Below, in pieces: positions 17,484 to 25,861 of a stretch of DNA of 48,893 bases. The stretch covers positions 1-48,893 of the forward strand of contig JAFYZX010000090.1 of assembly GCA_017548505.1 (NCBI GenBank). Reading direction: 5' to 3'. Position 1 is the stretch's first letter; each line of letters starts with the position of its first letter. This DNA is from Bacteroidales bacterium (GTDB lineage: Bacteria > Bacteroidota > Bacteroidia > Bacteroidales > UBA932). A program made the translations under genes and the position numbers. A model generated the notes under the pieces. It worked only from the letters and a program-made list of their open reading frames with translations, had not been told where the DNA came from and made no database searches.

Positions 17484-18035
17484 ATGAAGAAGACAATTAT
17501 GTTGCTGGCTGCCGCAGTTATCGCAAGCGCAGCCCTCATGCCTACCAAGGTTTTAGCCCAGAAGCTCGGACACATCAATTCACAGGAAGTGGTTGCTCTC
17601 ATGAGCGAGAGAGACGAGGCTTATACCAAGCTGCAGGCTTTCGGAAAGGAGCTCCAGGAAACCCTTACCTCAATGCAGAACGACTATGAGGCAAAGGTTA
17701 AAGAGTATCAGGAAAAGCAGGCTACCTGGAACGAGTCTATCAAGAAGACCAAGGAAGATGAAATAAACAGCATCATCCAGCGTATCCGTCAGTTCCAGGA
17801 GCAGGCAGAGCAAGACTTCACCGCCCGCCAGAACACTCTGATGGAGCCTGTAATGAAGAAAGCCTACGGGGCTATCGAGAAAGTGGCAAAGGCCCAGGGC
17901 CTTGCATACGTTCTGGATCTTGCATCAGGAGCACTGGTTTATATCGACGATGCAAATACTGTTAACCTGCTTCCTTTGGTAAAGGCAGAATTAGGGATTC
18001 CGGCTAGTAAGACCCAACCTACTCAAATTCAATAG
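17484..18035 (+). CDS. ompH: OmpH/Skp family periplasmic chaperone (second copy)
   Basis: A second secreted Skp-type chaperone, 183 residues, follows the first by 31 bases. It has a longer signal peptide ending KVLAQ, the body-domain strand KLGHINSQEVVALM, a helical arm with alternating K/E/Q, and the return strand LAYVLDLASGALVYID. The C-terminal tail ASKTQPTQIQ is polar and probably flexible. Pairs of skp genes after bamA are usual in Bacteroidetes; the two copies are diverged, suggesting different client sets or a mixed trimer. An inverted repeat (18021–18048) spans its stop codon. Confidence 0.92.
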   Translation: MKKTIMLLAAAVIASAALMPTKVLAQKLGHINSQEVVALMSERDEAYTKLQAFGKELQETLTSMQNDYEAKVKEYQEKQATWNESIKKTKEDEINSIIQRIRQFQEQAEQDFTARQNTLMEPVMKKAYGAIEKVAKAQGLAYVLDLASGALVYIDDANTVNLLPLVKAELGIPASKTQPTQIQ

Positions 18036-18100
18036 CCTGAATTTGAGTTGACTCACCCCCTGCACCCCCTCAAGGGGGATTACGGCCTTTCGGCCGGCCG
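18021..18100. repeat. Stem-loop run after the bamA–skp operon
   Basis: Three inverted repeats lie in a row: ACTCAAATTC/GAATTTGAGT (18021–18048, with the stop codon in the loop), CCCCC/GGGGG (18065–18078), and CGGCC/GGCCG (18083–18096). A short direct repeat CACCCCCT occurs twice at 18053–18070. A fourth, terminator-like hairpin follows at 18121. No coding potential is seen. Confidence 0.55.
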
Positions 18101-18120
18101 ATGACGCGGCTTGATTATTT

Positions 18121-18154
18121 AAACGTGCGGCCTGTGAAAACGGGCCGCACGTTT
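18121..18154 (+). terminator. Rho-independent terminator of the uppS–bamA–skp operon
   Basis: AAACGTGCGGCC (18121–18132) pairs perfectly with GGCCGCACGTTT (18143–18154) around a 10-base loop, and the T-run continues to 18157. It isolates the chaperone operon from korA. Confidence 0.85.
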
Positions 18155-18199
18155 TTTATGCGGTGTTGACAGGTTTGTTTAAAAATTATCGCGATTTTG

Positions 18200-18230
18200 T
18201 TGGTGAAGGTTGAAAGAATAACTATATTTG
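18200..18230 (+). promoter_or_regulatory. Promoter for korAB
   Basis: TTG (18200–18202) is followed after 20 bases by TATATTTG (18223–18230), a perfect -7 element. The leader would be about 53 bases to the ATG at 18288 and shows no strong structure. Confidence 0.6.
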
Positions 18231-18287
18231 GAAATATTTTAATGAATAATTGAAAGTATTTCTACACTCGAATCGTTAATAGTTTTT

Positions 18288-20117
18288 ATGGAACGTAAAG
18301 TGGTTGACGTAAAAGATGTGGTAATCCGCTTCACCGGTGATTCCGGAGACGGAATGCAGCTTACGGGAACTCTGTTTGCAGACGCTTCCGCGCTGTACGG
18401 TAATGAGATTTCCACATTCCCGGATTATCCGGCAGAAATCAGAGCTCCGCAGGGCACGGTATCAGGAGTGTCCGGTTTTCAGGTGCATATCGGTAACAAC
18501 AATGTAAAGACTCCGGGAGATCTTGCAGATGTTCTCGTAGCGATGAATCCGGCTGCACTTATGGCAAACGCCAAGTTTGCGAAACCAGGAGGAAGCATTA
18601 TACTTGACCAGGATTCCTTCGACGAGCAGGGCCTCCAGAAGGCCGGCTTCAAGACAATGGATCCGGTACAGGAACTCAATCTCCAGGATTACAACGTAAT
18701 ATGGGCTCCTATCACCTCTCTTACAAAGGAGAGCCTGAAGGACAGCGGAATGGACATCAAATCCATCGTAAGGTGCAAGAACATCTTCACCCTTGGAATG
18801 TGCTATTTCATGTTCAACCGCCCTCTGCATTTCACAGAGGAGTATCTTAAGAAGAAGTTTGCCAAGAAACCGGATCTTATCGAACCTAATATCAAGGTGC
18901 TCAACGACGGTTACAACTATGCCCACAACACTCATGCTATCGGCAATACCTACACCATTGAGCCGGCAAAGCTTGAGAAAGGCGTTTACCGCAGTATAAA
19001 CGGAAACCAGGCTACAGCGTGGGGTCTGATAGCCGCTTGCGAGAAGAGCGGAAGGCCTATGTTCGTAGGCTCTTATCCTATCACCCCGGCCACAGCGATC
19101 CTGGAAGAGCTTGCCATACACAAGAATCTGAATGTCAAGACAATGCAGTGCGAGGACGAGATTTCCGGAATATGTACATCCATAGGTGCCGCATACGCCG
19201 GCAACATGGCGGTGACAACGACTTCCGGTCCAGGCCTGAGCCTCAAGAGCGAGGCCCTTGGTCTTGCCTGCATCGCCGAGCTTCCGCTGGTTGTGGTTGA
19301 CGTTCAGCGCAGCGGCCCTTCTACCGGTATTCCTACAAAGACAGAGCAGACAGACCTCGGCCAGGCTCTCTACGGAAGAAACGGAGAGTGCCCGGTAATG
19401 GTTATGGCTGCAAGAACTCCAAGCGACTGCTTTAGGGCCGCCTTCTACGCCGCCAAGTTCGCGATGGAGCACATGATGCCGGTTGTCTTCCTTTCAGAGG
19501 GTTATCTCGGAAACGGAAGCGAGCCTTGGAAGATTCCTTCCATGAGCGACTTCCCTGCAATCAACCCTCCTATTATCACGGAGTGCGAGGGCAAGTTCAA
19601 GCCGTTCGAGAGAGATCCCGAGACCTTCGTAAGAAAGTGGGCTATCCCAGGAACTCCTGGTCTGGAGCATAGGGTAGGCGGTCTGGAGAAAACTCCGGCC
19701 GGAGCCGTTTCCTCGGATCCTGAGGTTCACGAGATGATGGTGGCAAACCGTGCAAAGAAGATCGAGAAAATGACAGACTTCATTCCTGAACTGGAAGTTT
19801 ACGGACAGAAGGAAGCAGATGTTCTCCTGGTTGGATGGGGCGGAACTTACGGCCATCTCTATACCGCAACATCCCAGTTGCTTGAAGAGGGAAAGAGCGT
19901 TGGATTCGCACAGTTCGACTATATCAATCCGCTGCCGAAGAATACCGCCGAAGTATTCAGCCACTACAAGAAGATTTTGGTATGCGAGCTCAACAGCGGC
20001 CAGTTTGCAGATTATCTGAGAGCAAAGCTTCCTCAGTTCAAGTATCTGCAGCTCAATAAAGTACAGGGCCAGCCATTTATGGTTCACGAAATCGTGGATA
20101 AAGTAAACACCCTTTAA
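18288..20117 (+). CDS. korA: 2-oxoacid:ferredoxin oxidoreductase, fused gamma-alpha subunit
   Basis: With KorB this forms an enzyme converting a 2-oxoacid, most likely 2-oxoglutarate, plus CoA to the acyl-CoA and CO2 while reducing ferredoxin; it may also run in the carboxylating direction. The first 190 residues are the gamma domain (RFTGDSGDGMQLTG), then the alpha pyrimidine-binding domain with VGSYPITPATAILEEL, CEDEISGICTSIGAAYAG and TTTSGPGLSLKSEALGLA, then a C-terminal domain II. The 609-residue gamma-alpha fusion is the usual KorA form. The CoA-binding region and lack of 4Fe-4S ferredoxin domains also fit this two-subunit type. Neighbouring gdhA supports 2-oxoglutarate as substrate. Confidence 0.93.
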   Translation: MERKVVDVKDVVIRFTGDSGDGMQLTGTLFADASALYGNEISTFPDYPAEIRAPQGTVSGVSGFQVHIGNNNVKTPGDLADVLVAMNPAALMANAKFAKPGGSIILDQDSFDEQGLQKAGFKTMDPVQELNLQDYNVIWAPITSLTKESLKDSGMDIKSIVRCKNIFTLGMCYFMFNRPLHFTEEYLKKKFAKKPDLIEPNIKVLNDGYNYAHNTHAIGNTYTIEPAKLEKGVYRSINGNQATAWGLIAACEKSGRPMFVGSYPITPATAILEELAIHKNLNVKTMQCEDEISGICTSIGAAYAGNMAVTTTSGPGLSLKSEALGLACIAELPLVVVDVQRSGPSTGIPTKTEQTDLGQALYGRNGECPVMVMAARTPSDCFRAAFYAAKFAMEHMMPVVFLSEGYLGNGSEPWKIPSMSDFPAINPPIITECEGKFKPFERDPETFVRKWAIPGTPGLEHRVGGLEKTPAGAVSSDPEVHEMMVANRAKKIEKMTDFIPELEVYGQKEADVLLVGWGGTYGHLYTATSQLLEEGKSVGFAQFDYINPLPKNTAEVFSHYKKILVCELNSGQFADYLRAKLPQFKYLQLNKVQGQPFMVHEIVDKVNTL

Positions 20118-20121
20118 TCGC

Positions 20122-20126
20122 GGAGG
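20122..20126 (+). promoter_or_regulatory. Strong Shine-Dalgarno sequence before korB
   Basis: GGAGG lies seven bases before the korB ATG. Most genes in this window have no such sequence, so this ribosome-binding site is unusual. Confidence 0.7.
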
Positions 20127-20133
20127 AAAAGTT

Positions 20134-21150
20134 ATGAAATACACACAGCAAGATTTCAAAAGCGACCAGATAGTAAAGTGGTGCCCGGGATGCGGAGACC
20201 ACGCAATACTCGCCGCCGTTCTCAGGGCAATGCCCGAGATTTGCGAGAAGAGGGGATATACCAGAGAGCAATTTGTCTTTGTATCAGGCATCGGATGCTC
20301 CAGCCGTTTCCCTTACTACATGAACACTTACGGCTTCCACGGCATCCACGGAAGGGCAGGTGCCCTGGCTACCGGAATGAAGGTTGGAAACCCTAAGCTT
20401 TCCGTTTGGCAGATGACAGGAGACGGAGACGCCCTGGCTATCGGCGGAAACCACTTCATCCACGAGATCCGCCGTAACATAGACGTAAACATAATTCTGT
20501 TCAACAACCGTATTTACGGTCTTACAAAGGGACAGTATTCTCCAACCTCCAAGTTCGGAATGGTTACCAAGACTTCCCCTTATGGAACCGTAGAGTATCC
20601 GTTTACCCCTGGTGAACTGGTTCTCGGCGCAAGAGGAACTTTCTTTGCCAGAAGCCTGGACAGCGAGCTTGCTCTCAACCAGGAGATTATGGTAAGGGCC
20701 GCAATGCACGACGGTACTTCCGTTATGGAGATGCTTGTAAATTGCATGATTTACAATAACGGAACTCATGCAGACATCTCAGACCGTGCAGTAAGGGCAG
20801 ACCGCACCATCATACTCCGCGACGGAGAGCCGATGATCTTCGGAAAGGACCGCGACAAGGGAATCATCCTGGACGGCCTGAAGCTCAAGGTTGTGAAGAT
20901 TGGTGAAAACGGCATCACGGAAAAAGACCTTCTGGTTCACAATTCAAAGGAGGACAACTTCGGAATCCACTCTATGCTGGTGGATATGAAGGGTCCTGAT
21001 TTCCCTGTGGCACTGGGTGTCATCCGCGATGTGGCAGACAAGACCTACGACGACAGCATCTATGAGCAGATGGACGAAGTCAAGGCCAAGGCAAAGATCC
21101 ACTCTATGGACGAGCTGCTCCACAGTGGCGCTACCTGGACAGTAGAATAA
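20134..21150 (+). CDS. korB: 2-oxoacid:ferredoxin oxidoreductase beta subunit
   Basis: KorB carries thiamine diphosphate and the single 4Fe-4S cluster of the two-subunit enzyme. Landmarks in 338 residues are WCPGCGDHAIL (C17, C20), SGIGCSSRFP (C55), the TPP motif GDGDA at 96–100 with NNRIYGLTKGQ at 124–134, and QYSPTS, typical of the 2-oxoglutarate and related group. A C-terminal cysteine usually completing the cluster should lie near residue 207 (VNCMIYNN). It is separated from korA by 16 bases and preceded by a strong ribosome-binding site. Confidence 0.94.
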   Translation: MKYTQQDFKSDQIVKWCPGCGDHAILAAVLRAMPEICEKRGYTREQFVFVSGIGCSSRFPYYMNTYGFHGIHGRAGALATGMKVGNPKLSVWQMTGDGDALAIGGNHFIHEIRRNIDVNIILFNNRIYGLTKGQYSPTSKFGMVTKTSPYGTVEYPFTPGELVLGARGTFFARSLDSELALNQEIMVRAAMHDGTSVMEMLVNCMIYNNGTHADISDRAVRADRTIILRDGEPMIFGKDRDKGIILDGLKLKVVKIGENGITEKDLLVHNSKEDNFGIHSMLVDMKGPDFPVALGVIRDVADKTYDDSIYEQMDEVKAKAKIHSMDELLHSGATWTVE

Positions 21151-21199
21151 ACTAAACAAACACACTATAACAAAACCAAATTTTTAAAATCATAATTTT

Positions 21200-22543
21200 A
21201 TGAAAACAGCTGAAATAATGGCTAACCTGGCTGCAAAGCATCCTGGTGAGAATGAGTACCTTCAGGCCGTTCAGGAAGTTCTCGAGAGCATCGAGGAGGT
21301 TTATAACCAGCATCCTGAATTTGAAAAGGCTAAGATTGTAGAGAGAATGGTTGAACCAGACCGTATCTTCACATTCAGAGTAACTTGGGTAGACGATAAG
21401 GGAGAAGTTCAGACGAACATCGGTTATCGTATCCAGTTCAACAGCGCTATCGGCCCTTACAAGGGAGGTCTCCGTTTCCACAAGGCAGTGGTTCCTTCAA
21501 TGCTGAAATTCCTCGGTTTCGAGCAGACTTTCAAAAACGCTCTGACTACTCTCCCTATGGGTGGTGCAAAGGGTGGTTCTGACTTCGATCCAGTAGGAAA
21601 GTCAAACGACGAAATCATGCGTTTCTGCCAGGCCTTCATGACTGAACTTTGGCAGTGCATCGGTCCTGACCAGGATATTCCTGCAGGAGACGTTGGAGTT
21701 GGCGGCCGCGAGATCGGTTTCCTCTATGGTATGTACAAGAAGCTCGCAAGAGAGTACAATACCGGAGTTCTTACCGGAAAGGGCGCAACTTGGGGAGGTT
21801 CTATCCTTCGTCCTGAGGCTACCGGTTTCGGTGCCCTGTATTTCACCCAGCACCTTCTTGAGAAGGCTGGAAAGGATATCGTAGGCAAGAAGGTTGCTCT
21901 CTCCGGCTTCGGTAACGTAGCATGGGGTGCCGCAACAAAGGCTAAGGAGCTTGGCGCAAAGGTTGTTGCCATCTCCGGTCCTGATGGAGTTTGCGAGATT
22001 CCTGATGGCATCACAGACGAGATGATCGCCTATATGCTTGATATGCGTGCTTCCAACCGCAACAAGGTAGAGGATATGGCTACCAAGTTCCCTGAGAAAG
22101 CTAAATTCACTGCAGGCAAGAAGGCTTGGAGCATTCCTTGCGACATCGCTCTGCCTTGCGCATTCCAGAACGAGCTTTCTGAGGACGATGCAAAAGAGCT
22201 GCAGGCAAACGGTTGCTGGTGCTGCTGCGAGGTTTCCAACATGGGTTGCCAGCCTGGCGCTATCCACTATTTCCAGAACAACGGCATTCTCTTTGCCCCT
22301 GGTAAGGCTGTTAACGCCGGTGGTGTAGCAACTTCAGGTCTTGAAATGACTCAGAACGCCGAGCATATCAGCTGGGATGCAAAAGAAGTTGACGACAAGC
22401 TGCACTTCATCATGAAGAGCATCCACGAGCAGTGCGTTAAGTATGGTACTCAGCCAGACGGTCATGTAGACTATGTAAAGGGTGCCAACATCGCCGGCTT
22501 CATGAAGGTTGCTACTGCAATGCTGGAGCAGGGAATTATTTAA
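21200..22543 (+). CDS. gdhA: Glutamate dehydrogenase, hexameric (probably NADP-type)
   Basis: GdhA interconverts glutamate and 2-oxoglutarate plus ammonia. The 447-residue length and sequence match the small hexameric family: substrate region GGLRFHKAVVPSMLKFLGFEQ (shown as landmark near 94), TTLPMGGAKGGSDFDP with catalytic Lys, DIPAGDVGVGGREIGFL, TGKGATWGGSILRPEATGFG and the nucleotide site VALSGFGNVAWGAA. Cofactor choice is likely NADP by family resemblance but is not proved. No Bacteroidetes promoter motif is visible in the 49-base gap after korB, so cotranscription with korAB is possible. A strong bidirectional terminator follows. Confidence 0.95.
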   Translation: MKTAEIMANLAAKHPGENEYLQAVQEVLESIEEVYNQHPEFEKAKIVERMVEPDRIFTFRVTWVDDKGEVQTNIGYRIQFNSAIGPYKGGLRFHKAVVPSMLKFLGFEQTFKNALTTLPMGGAKGGSDFDPVGKSNDEIMRFCQAFMTELWQCIGPDQDIPAGDVGVGGREIGFLYGMYKKLAREYNTGVLTGKGATWGGSILRPEATGFGALYFTQHLLEKAGKDIVGKKVALSGFGNVAWGAATKAKELGAKVVAISGPDGVCEIPDGITDEMIAYMLDMRASNRNKVEDMATKFPEKAKFTAGKKAWSIPCDIALPCAFQNELSEDDAKELQANGCWCCCEVSNMGCQPGAIHYFQNNGILFAPGKAVNAGGVATSGLEMTQNAEHISWDAKEVDDKLHFIMKSIHEQCVKYGTQPDGHVDYVKGANIAGFMKVATAMLEQGII

Positions 22544-22565
22544 TCGGGAACGATTAAATAATACG

Positions 22566-22597
22566 AAAAAGGGAATGTTCAAACGCATTCCCTTTTT
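22566..22597. terminator. Bidirectional terminator between gdhA and the M64 gene
   Basis: AAAAAGGGAATG (22566–22577) pairs with CATTCCCTTTTT (22586–22597); T-runs flank it on both strands, so it can stop gdhA and the convergent peptidase transcript. Confidence 0.85.
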
Positions 22598-22623
22598 TAT
22601 CTTTTTCAGAGCTCTGAAAATAA

Positions 22624-22655
22624 AAAGGAGAGGTTCATCGCCGAGCCTCTCCTTT
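22624..22655 (-). terminator. Terminator of the M64 peptidase gene
   Basis: AAAGGAGAGG (22624–22633) pairs with CCTCTCCTTT (22646–22655); on the minus strand a T-run (TTTTTA) follows. It lies 19 bases beyond the peptidase stop codon. Confidence 0.75.
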
Positions 22656-22673
22656 GAACTGTATAACAAGGTG

Positions 22674-24794
22674 TTACTTCAGGAAGTAAGGTTTCTTGTG
22701 ATAAGGGTCCATAAGCAGCGGTCCCTCACATCTTCTCTTGTCAGGCGTTGCACCCTTGGTAGAAGGTGCTGCGGAAGCGTAAGGATTGATTACGTCTGTG
22801 TCGATAGACATAAAGTCTTCTACAGTAGGGGTTTCTCCTGCCGTAATCTTGATTCTGCAGTAAATCTTCCAGCGGCTAATCGTGTTGTAGTGAGTAACAT
22901 TGTTGATCATGCAACTGTTGTTCTCTGAACGGTAAATACCCACGCCATACATTAAAGCTCCTTTGTGAAGATTGATATTGCAGCCGCTATACTTGGATTG
23001 GTCTGCAAAAGTCTTCCAGTTGGCGCCTTCTACAGTTGGAGTAAGGCCAATGTTGCAGTGATCATAATCTGAATACCACGCATTATTTGCAGTATCCCAG
23101 TTAGGAAGATATGTGTTGCTGTAACATCCCGCCTGATCCTGCCATATACGGAAAGTCCCCTCGTTTGATTGTGGGTAAGCCGTTGTATTGTAATATACAT
23201 ACTCGTCTCCCAAAAGACCTATTCCATGGCCGCCAAATTCGTGTCTTAAAGTGTATTCGAATCCACCGTAAGATGAACTGGCAGGGTGTCTTGCAGGTGT
23301 CATGGCAATTGAGAGAACTTTCCAGCCACCCCAAGATGAGTTAAAACTCCAGCTATTGGTTCCGGCGTATTGGTCTGCGTTGATAATGATACTTATAGGC
23401 GAAGATGTAATCGCAGCCATAGAAGTCATTCCCGGAATCTTACCTGCATACTCAAGAACGGTGGTTGAATTGCAACCTATACCGGTAGAGTTACCTCCGG
23501 CCCAGGTACATTTGAACTTGGTATCAACCTTTACTGCAGCCTCATCCCAACTGGTAGAACCTGGGGTTGAACCTGTGCTTCCTATACTCATGCCGGCCTC
23601 GTTGGAATATGCTGCAATAACATAGATTGCAAAGTAGCTATAGTAATGTTTGTATGGCTCAATCTGGAACAGAGCTTTTATTCCTTTTTGAACTTCCTGA
23701 TCAAACTGTCCGCCGTAGTTGAAGAGGTCTTGGGTATAGCCGTCTCCTGTGTAGATGAGCTTGAAAGGCCTGGAGGTTGAAGATACCTCGGTTGGCGTAC
23801 CGTCAGGGCCAACCTCATAGAGTTTGTATTCTCCGTCTGCCCAATATGTTTTTGTAGAGGTGGTGGTGAAGGTAACAACATCACTTTCAGTCTTTCCACC
23901 CTCATATCCGTCATCGGCGACTACTTTGTATTGATATGTAGTGCTTTTCTCCAGTTCTGTCTTGTTCATTATGGAGGTCTTCTCCGTAGCTTCTAAAGAA
24001 GTCCAGTTGGCGCCACCGTCTTTGGAGAGCATTACCGTGTACTTGATTTTGTCTCCATCAGGGTCTGTAGAAGCGGTCCAGGAGAATGTTGTTATGGTTT
24101 CAACTCCGCTACCTGTTGGCTTAAGTCCTGTTGGCTTGGTAGGAGGAGTGTTGGTTGCAGCCTCCTTTGTAATGGTCAGGTACTTGGTGTTGGTTCCGCT
24201 CTTAATGGTAAGGAATGTCTGAGCTTTTACCTTTTCCGTGTATTTGGCGGTGTTGACAGAAACGGTTGCGTTTCCGGTTCCGCTTGATGGAGTAACGCTT
24301 GAAAGCCAGGCCGGTTTAGGACTTGGAAGGGTAATCGTCCACGCACCGCTGCAGTTTATTGTAAAAGTACCGTTTCCTGCCGCCGCCGGTATTGAAATGC
24401 TTTCCGGACTCACTGTTATGGTAGCGGCACTTGGAGCGCTTACTGTAACGGAAACTGTCTTGCTCTTTCCTTTAACCGTAACGGTTCCGCCTGCTGCCGA
24501 AGCACTTGCGGTAACCTTTACGGTTCCGTTGTTGCTTCCGCTGGCCGGAGATACGGTATAACCTGTAGAAGCGCTAACCGTCCAGGCAACATTTGATGTA
24601 ATGTTTATGGTTCCGGAAGCCCCTCCTGCAAGAGTAAGGGTGCTTGGGCTTACGCTTAAAGTCTCTGTTGTAGGGGTAGGTGTTGGCTTGTCGCCTTTTC
24701 CGCCTCCTCCGCCGCAAGAAGTTGCTGCCAAGGAGATTATACCCGATGCAACCAGCATAGCACAAAGCCTGTGAATTCTCACGATTGTTCTCAT
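22674..24794 (-). CDS. M64-type metallopeptidase lipoprotein with BACON-like and FN3 domains
   Basis: Probably a surface lipoprotein that cleaves host or dietary (glyco)proteins. From the ATG at 24794 (706 residues) the signal ends ISLAATSC (C27), followed by a glycine and PT-rich linker. Two beta-sandwich Ig/BACON-like domains occupy about 45–120 and 125–212, an FN3-like domain (WTASTDPDGDKIKYTV) about 216–313, and the catalytic domain about 315–690. The zinc site reads HEFGGHGIGLLGDEY with H518, E519, H523, a HExxxH spacing rather than HExxH. Starts upstream at 24821 or 24848 are less likely because the promoter covers them. The M64 family includes an IgA-cleaving protease; substrate here is unknown. 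Confidence 0.82.
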   Translation of the reverse strand: MRTIVRIHRLCAMLVASGIISLAATSCGGGGGKGDKPTPTPTTETLSVSPSTLTLAGGASGTINITSNVAWTVSASTGYTVSPASGSNNGTVKVTASASAAGGTVTVKGKSKTVSVTVSAPSAATITVSPESISIPAAAGNGTFTINCSGAWTITLPSPKPAWLSSVTPSSGTGNATVSVNTAKYTEKVKAQTFLTIKSGTNTKYLTITKEAATNTPPTKPTGLKPTGSGVETITTFSWTASTDPDGDKIKYTVMLSKDGGANWTSLEATEKTSIMNKTELEKSTTYQYKVVADDGYEGGKTESDVVTFTTTSTKTYWADGEYKLYEVGPDGTPTEVSSTSRPFKLIYTGDGYTQDLFNYGGQFDQEVQKGIKALFQIEPYKHYYSYFAIYVIAAYSNEAGMSIGSTGSTPGSTSWDEAAVKVDTKFKCTWAGGNSTGIGCNSTTVLEYAGKIPGMTSMAAITSSPISIIINADQYAGTNSWSFNSSWGGWKVLSIAMTPARHPASSSYGGFEYTLRHEFGGHGIGLLGDEYVYYNTTAYPQSNEGTFRIWQDQAGCYSNTYLPNWDTANNAWYSDYDHCNIGLTPTVEGANWKTFADQSKYSGCNINLHKGALMYGVGIYRSENNSCMINNVTHYNTISRWKIYCRIKITAGETPTVEDFMSIDTDVINPYASAAPSTKGATPDKRRCEGPLLMDPYHKKPYFLK

Positions 24795-24836
24795 ATTAAT
24801 ATCGGTTTTAGTACATTTCATTCTATTGCAATAAAA

Positions 24837-24867
24837 CAAATGTAGCAATTATTGTTCCTATTTCAAA
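24837..24867 (-). promoter_or_regulatory. Full Bacteroidetes promoter for the M64 gene
   Basis: On the minus strand TTTG (24864–24867) is followed after 19 bases by TACATTTG (24837–24844). Both elements match the consensus at ideal spacing. It rules out the ATG at 24848 as start and makes the peptidase its own transcription unit. Confidence 0.72.
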
Positions 24868-24892
24868 ACCTTATTTGAAGAAGAGCAAAAAG

Positions 24893-24918
24893 AAAGGGCC
24901 CGGTTGCCCGGACCCTTT
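24893..24918 (-). terminator. Terminator after the SusC/SusD/lipoprotein operon
   Basis: On the minus strand AAAGGGTCCGG pairs with CCGGGCCCTTT (one T-G wobble) around a GCAA tetraloop, followed by TTTTT. It lies 26 bases beyond the lipoprotein stop. Confidence 0.8.
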
Positions 24919-24943
24919 CAGGAATTATCTGCCAAGTCAACTG

Positions 24944-25834
24944 TTAGTCAACTAAGTAGTCACGATAGGTATTGTAGCTGTTTGGATAGTAAGCTCCGTC
25001 TTTCTGAACCCAGCCTTCCATTTCTATCTCGTCTCCAGTCTGAATCTCTACATTACCGGAACCGTAAACACCGCAATTGGCAATTCTTGTGGTAAACGAG
25101 TAAGTGTGTCCGGCAACGGTAGCGGTATAAACAGCCCTGTTGGTTGAAGTGTTAAGCGTTATATTCTCGTTGTAGCCGGCATACTTGGAAACAGTTATAG
25201 ACTCGTCTCCATTGTTCTTGAACTCAAGCTCGGTGAAATTGCCGCCAGTTCCCCAAACGCAGAACTTGTAATAGTTCTTGGTGCTCTTGGCTCTCATGAG
25301 CTTAACTTCAGTTACATCGCAAGCTTCATCAATAGATCCTATTCTGTAGGTGAAAGCGGTAGCAGAGGCATTTACAAACCAGAATACCTCGTACTCAACA
25401 TCCTTGTAGTCCTCGTATTCAAGCTGCATCATACCGTTTCCGGCAAATTCGTTATAGCAACCTGCACCAGCCTGGGAATCCGGGAATTTCAGGTTGAAGG
25501 TGTACTCCGTACCTGGAGTCAGTCCAGCATACTGATAAGTAAGAGTTACTGTCTTGACATACTCGCCAGCTGCAAAATCAACCTTAGAAGGGGTGAGAGT
25601 GTAAATGCCGTGGGTGTCTTCCAAAGTCAATGGTACAGAAGCTGCCTCGGTAGCAACACCTCTCTGAATCGTAATAACGATAGGAGTCTCTTCTGCATTT
25701 AAGCTGTAAGTATTACCCTCTAATTCCCAGGTAACATCATCGTTTGTAACCGTATAGTAAGGCCACTTTGATGCACAGGAAGTTACGAGCAATACAGAAA
25801 GCACTAAACCTAAAACGTATTTCAATGATTTCAT
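24944..25834 (-). CDS. Unrecognised lipoprotein downstream of SusD
   Basis: I do not recognise a named family. The 296-residue protein has a lipoprotein signal ending LLVTSC (C20) and then looks like beta-sandwich domains. The first (about 30–120) has a Calx-beta-like pattern, with EETPIVITIQRG, ASVPLTLED and FAAGEYVKTVTLTYQY. The C-terminal half includes EVFWFVNASATAFTYRIG and a final YPNSYNTYRDYLVD. It follows SusD by 27 bases, the place where SusE/SusF-type or other ligand-binding surface lipoproteins often sit, so ligand binding at the outer surface is a reasonable inference. It is the last gene before the operon terminator. Confidence 0.7.
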   Translation of the reverse strand: MKSLKYVLGLVLSVLLVTSCASKWPYYTVTNDDVTWELEGNTYSLNAEETPIVITIQRGVATEAASVPLTLEDTHGIYTLTPSKVDFAAGEYVKTVTLTYQYAGLTPGTEYTFNLKFPDSQAGAGCYNEFAGNGMMQLEYEDYKDVEYEVFWFVNASATAFTYRIGSIDEACDVTEVKLMRAKSTKNYYKFCVWGTGGNFTELEFKNNGDESITVSKYAGYNENITLNTSTNRAVYTATVAGHTYSFTTRIANCGVYGSGNVEIQTGDEIEMEGWVQKDGAYYPNSYNTYRDYLVD

Positions 25835-25861
25835 AATCTTCTTGTTTAATAAGTTTAACTA

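Noticed and set aside
18053..18100. CRISPR repeat or riboswitch in the 18036–18287 gap
   Set aside because: The short direct repeat occurs only twice without spacer structure, and no known riboswitch core is recognisable; it is better described as a stem-loop run.
18462..19472. 336-codon open frame antisense to korA
   Set aside because: The plus strand encodes an unmistakable oxidoreductase; the antisense product has scattered Cys and His without motif and no upstream signals.
24795..24848. Longer start of the M64 peptidase at 24848
   Set aside because: The ATG at 24848 lies inside the promoter between its -33 and -7 elements and would put extra residues before the lipoprotein signal.
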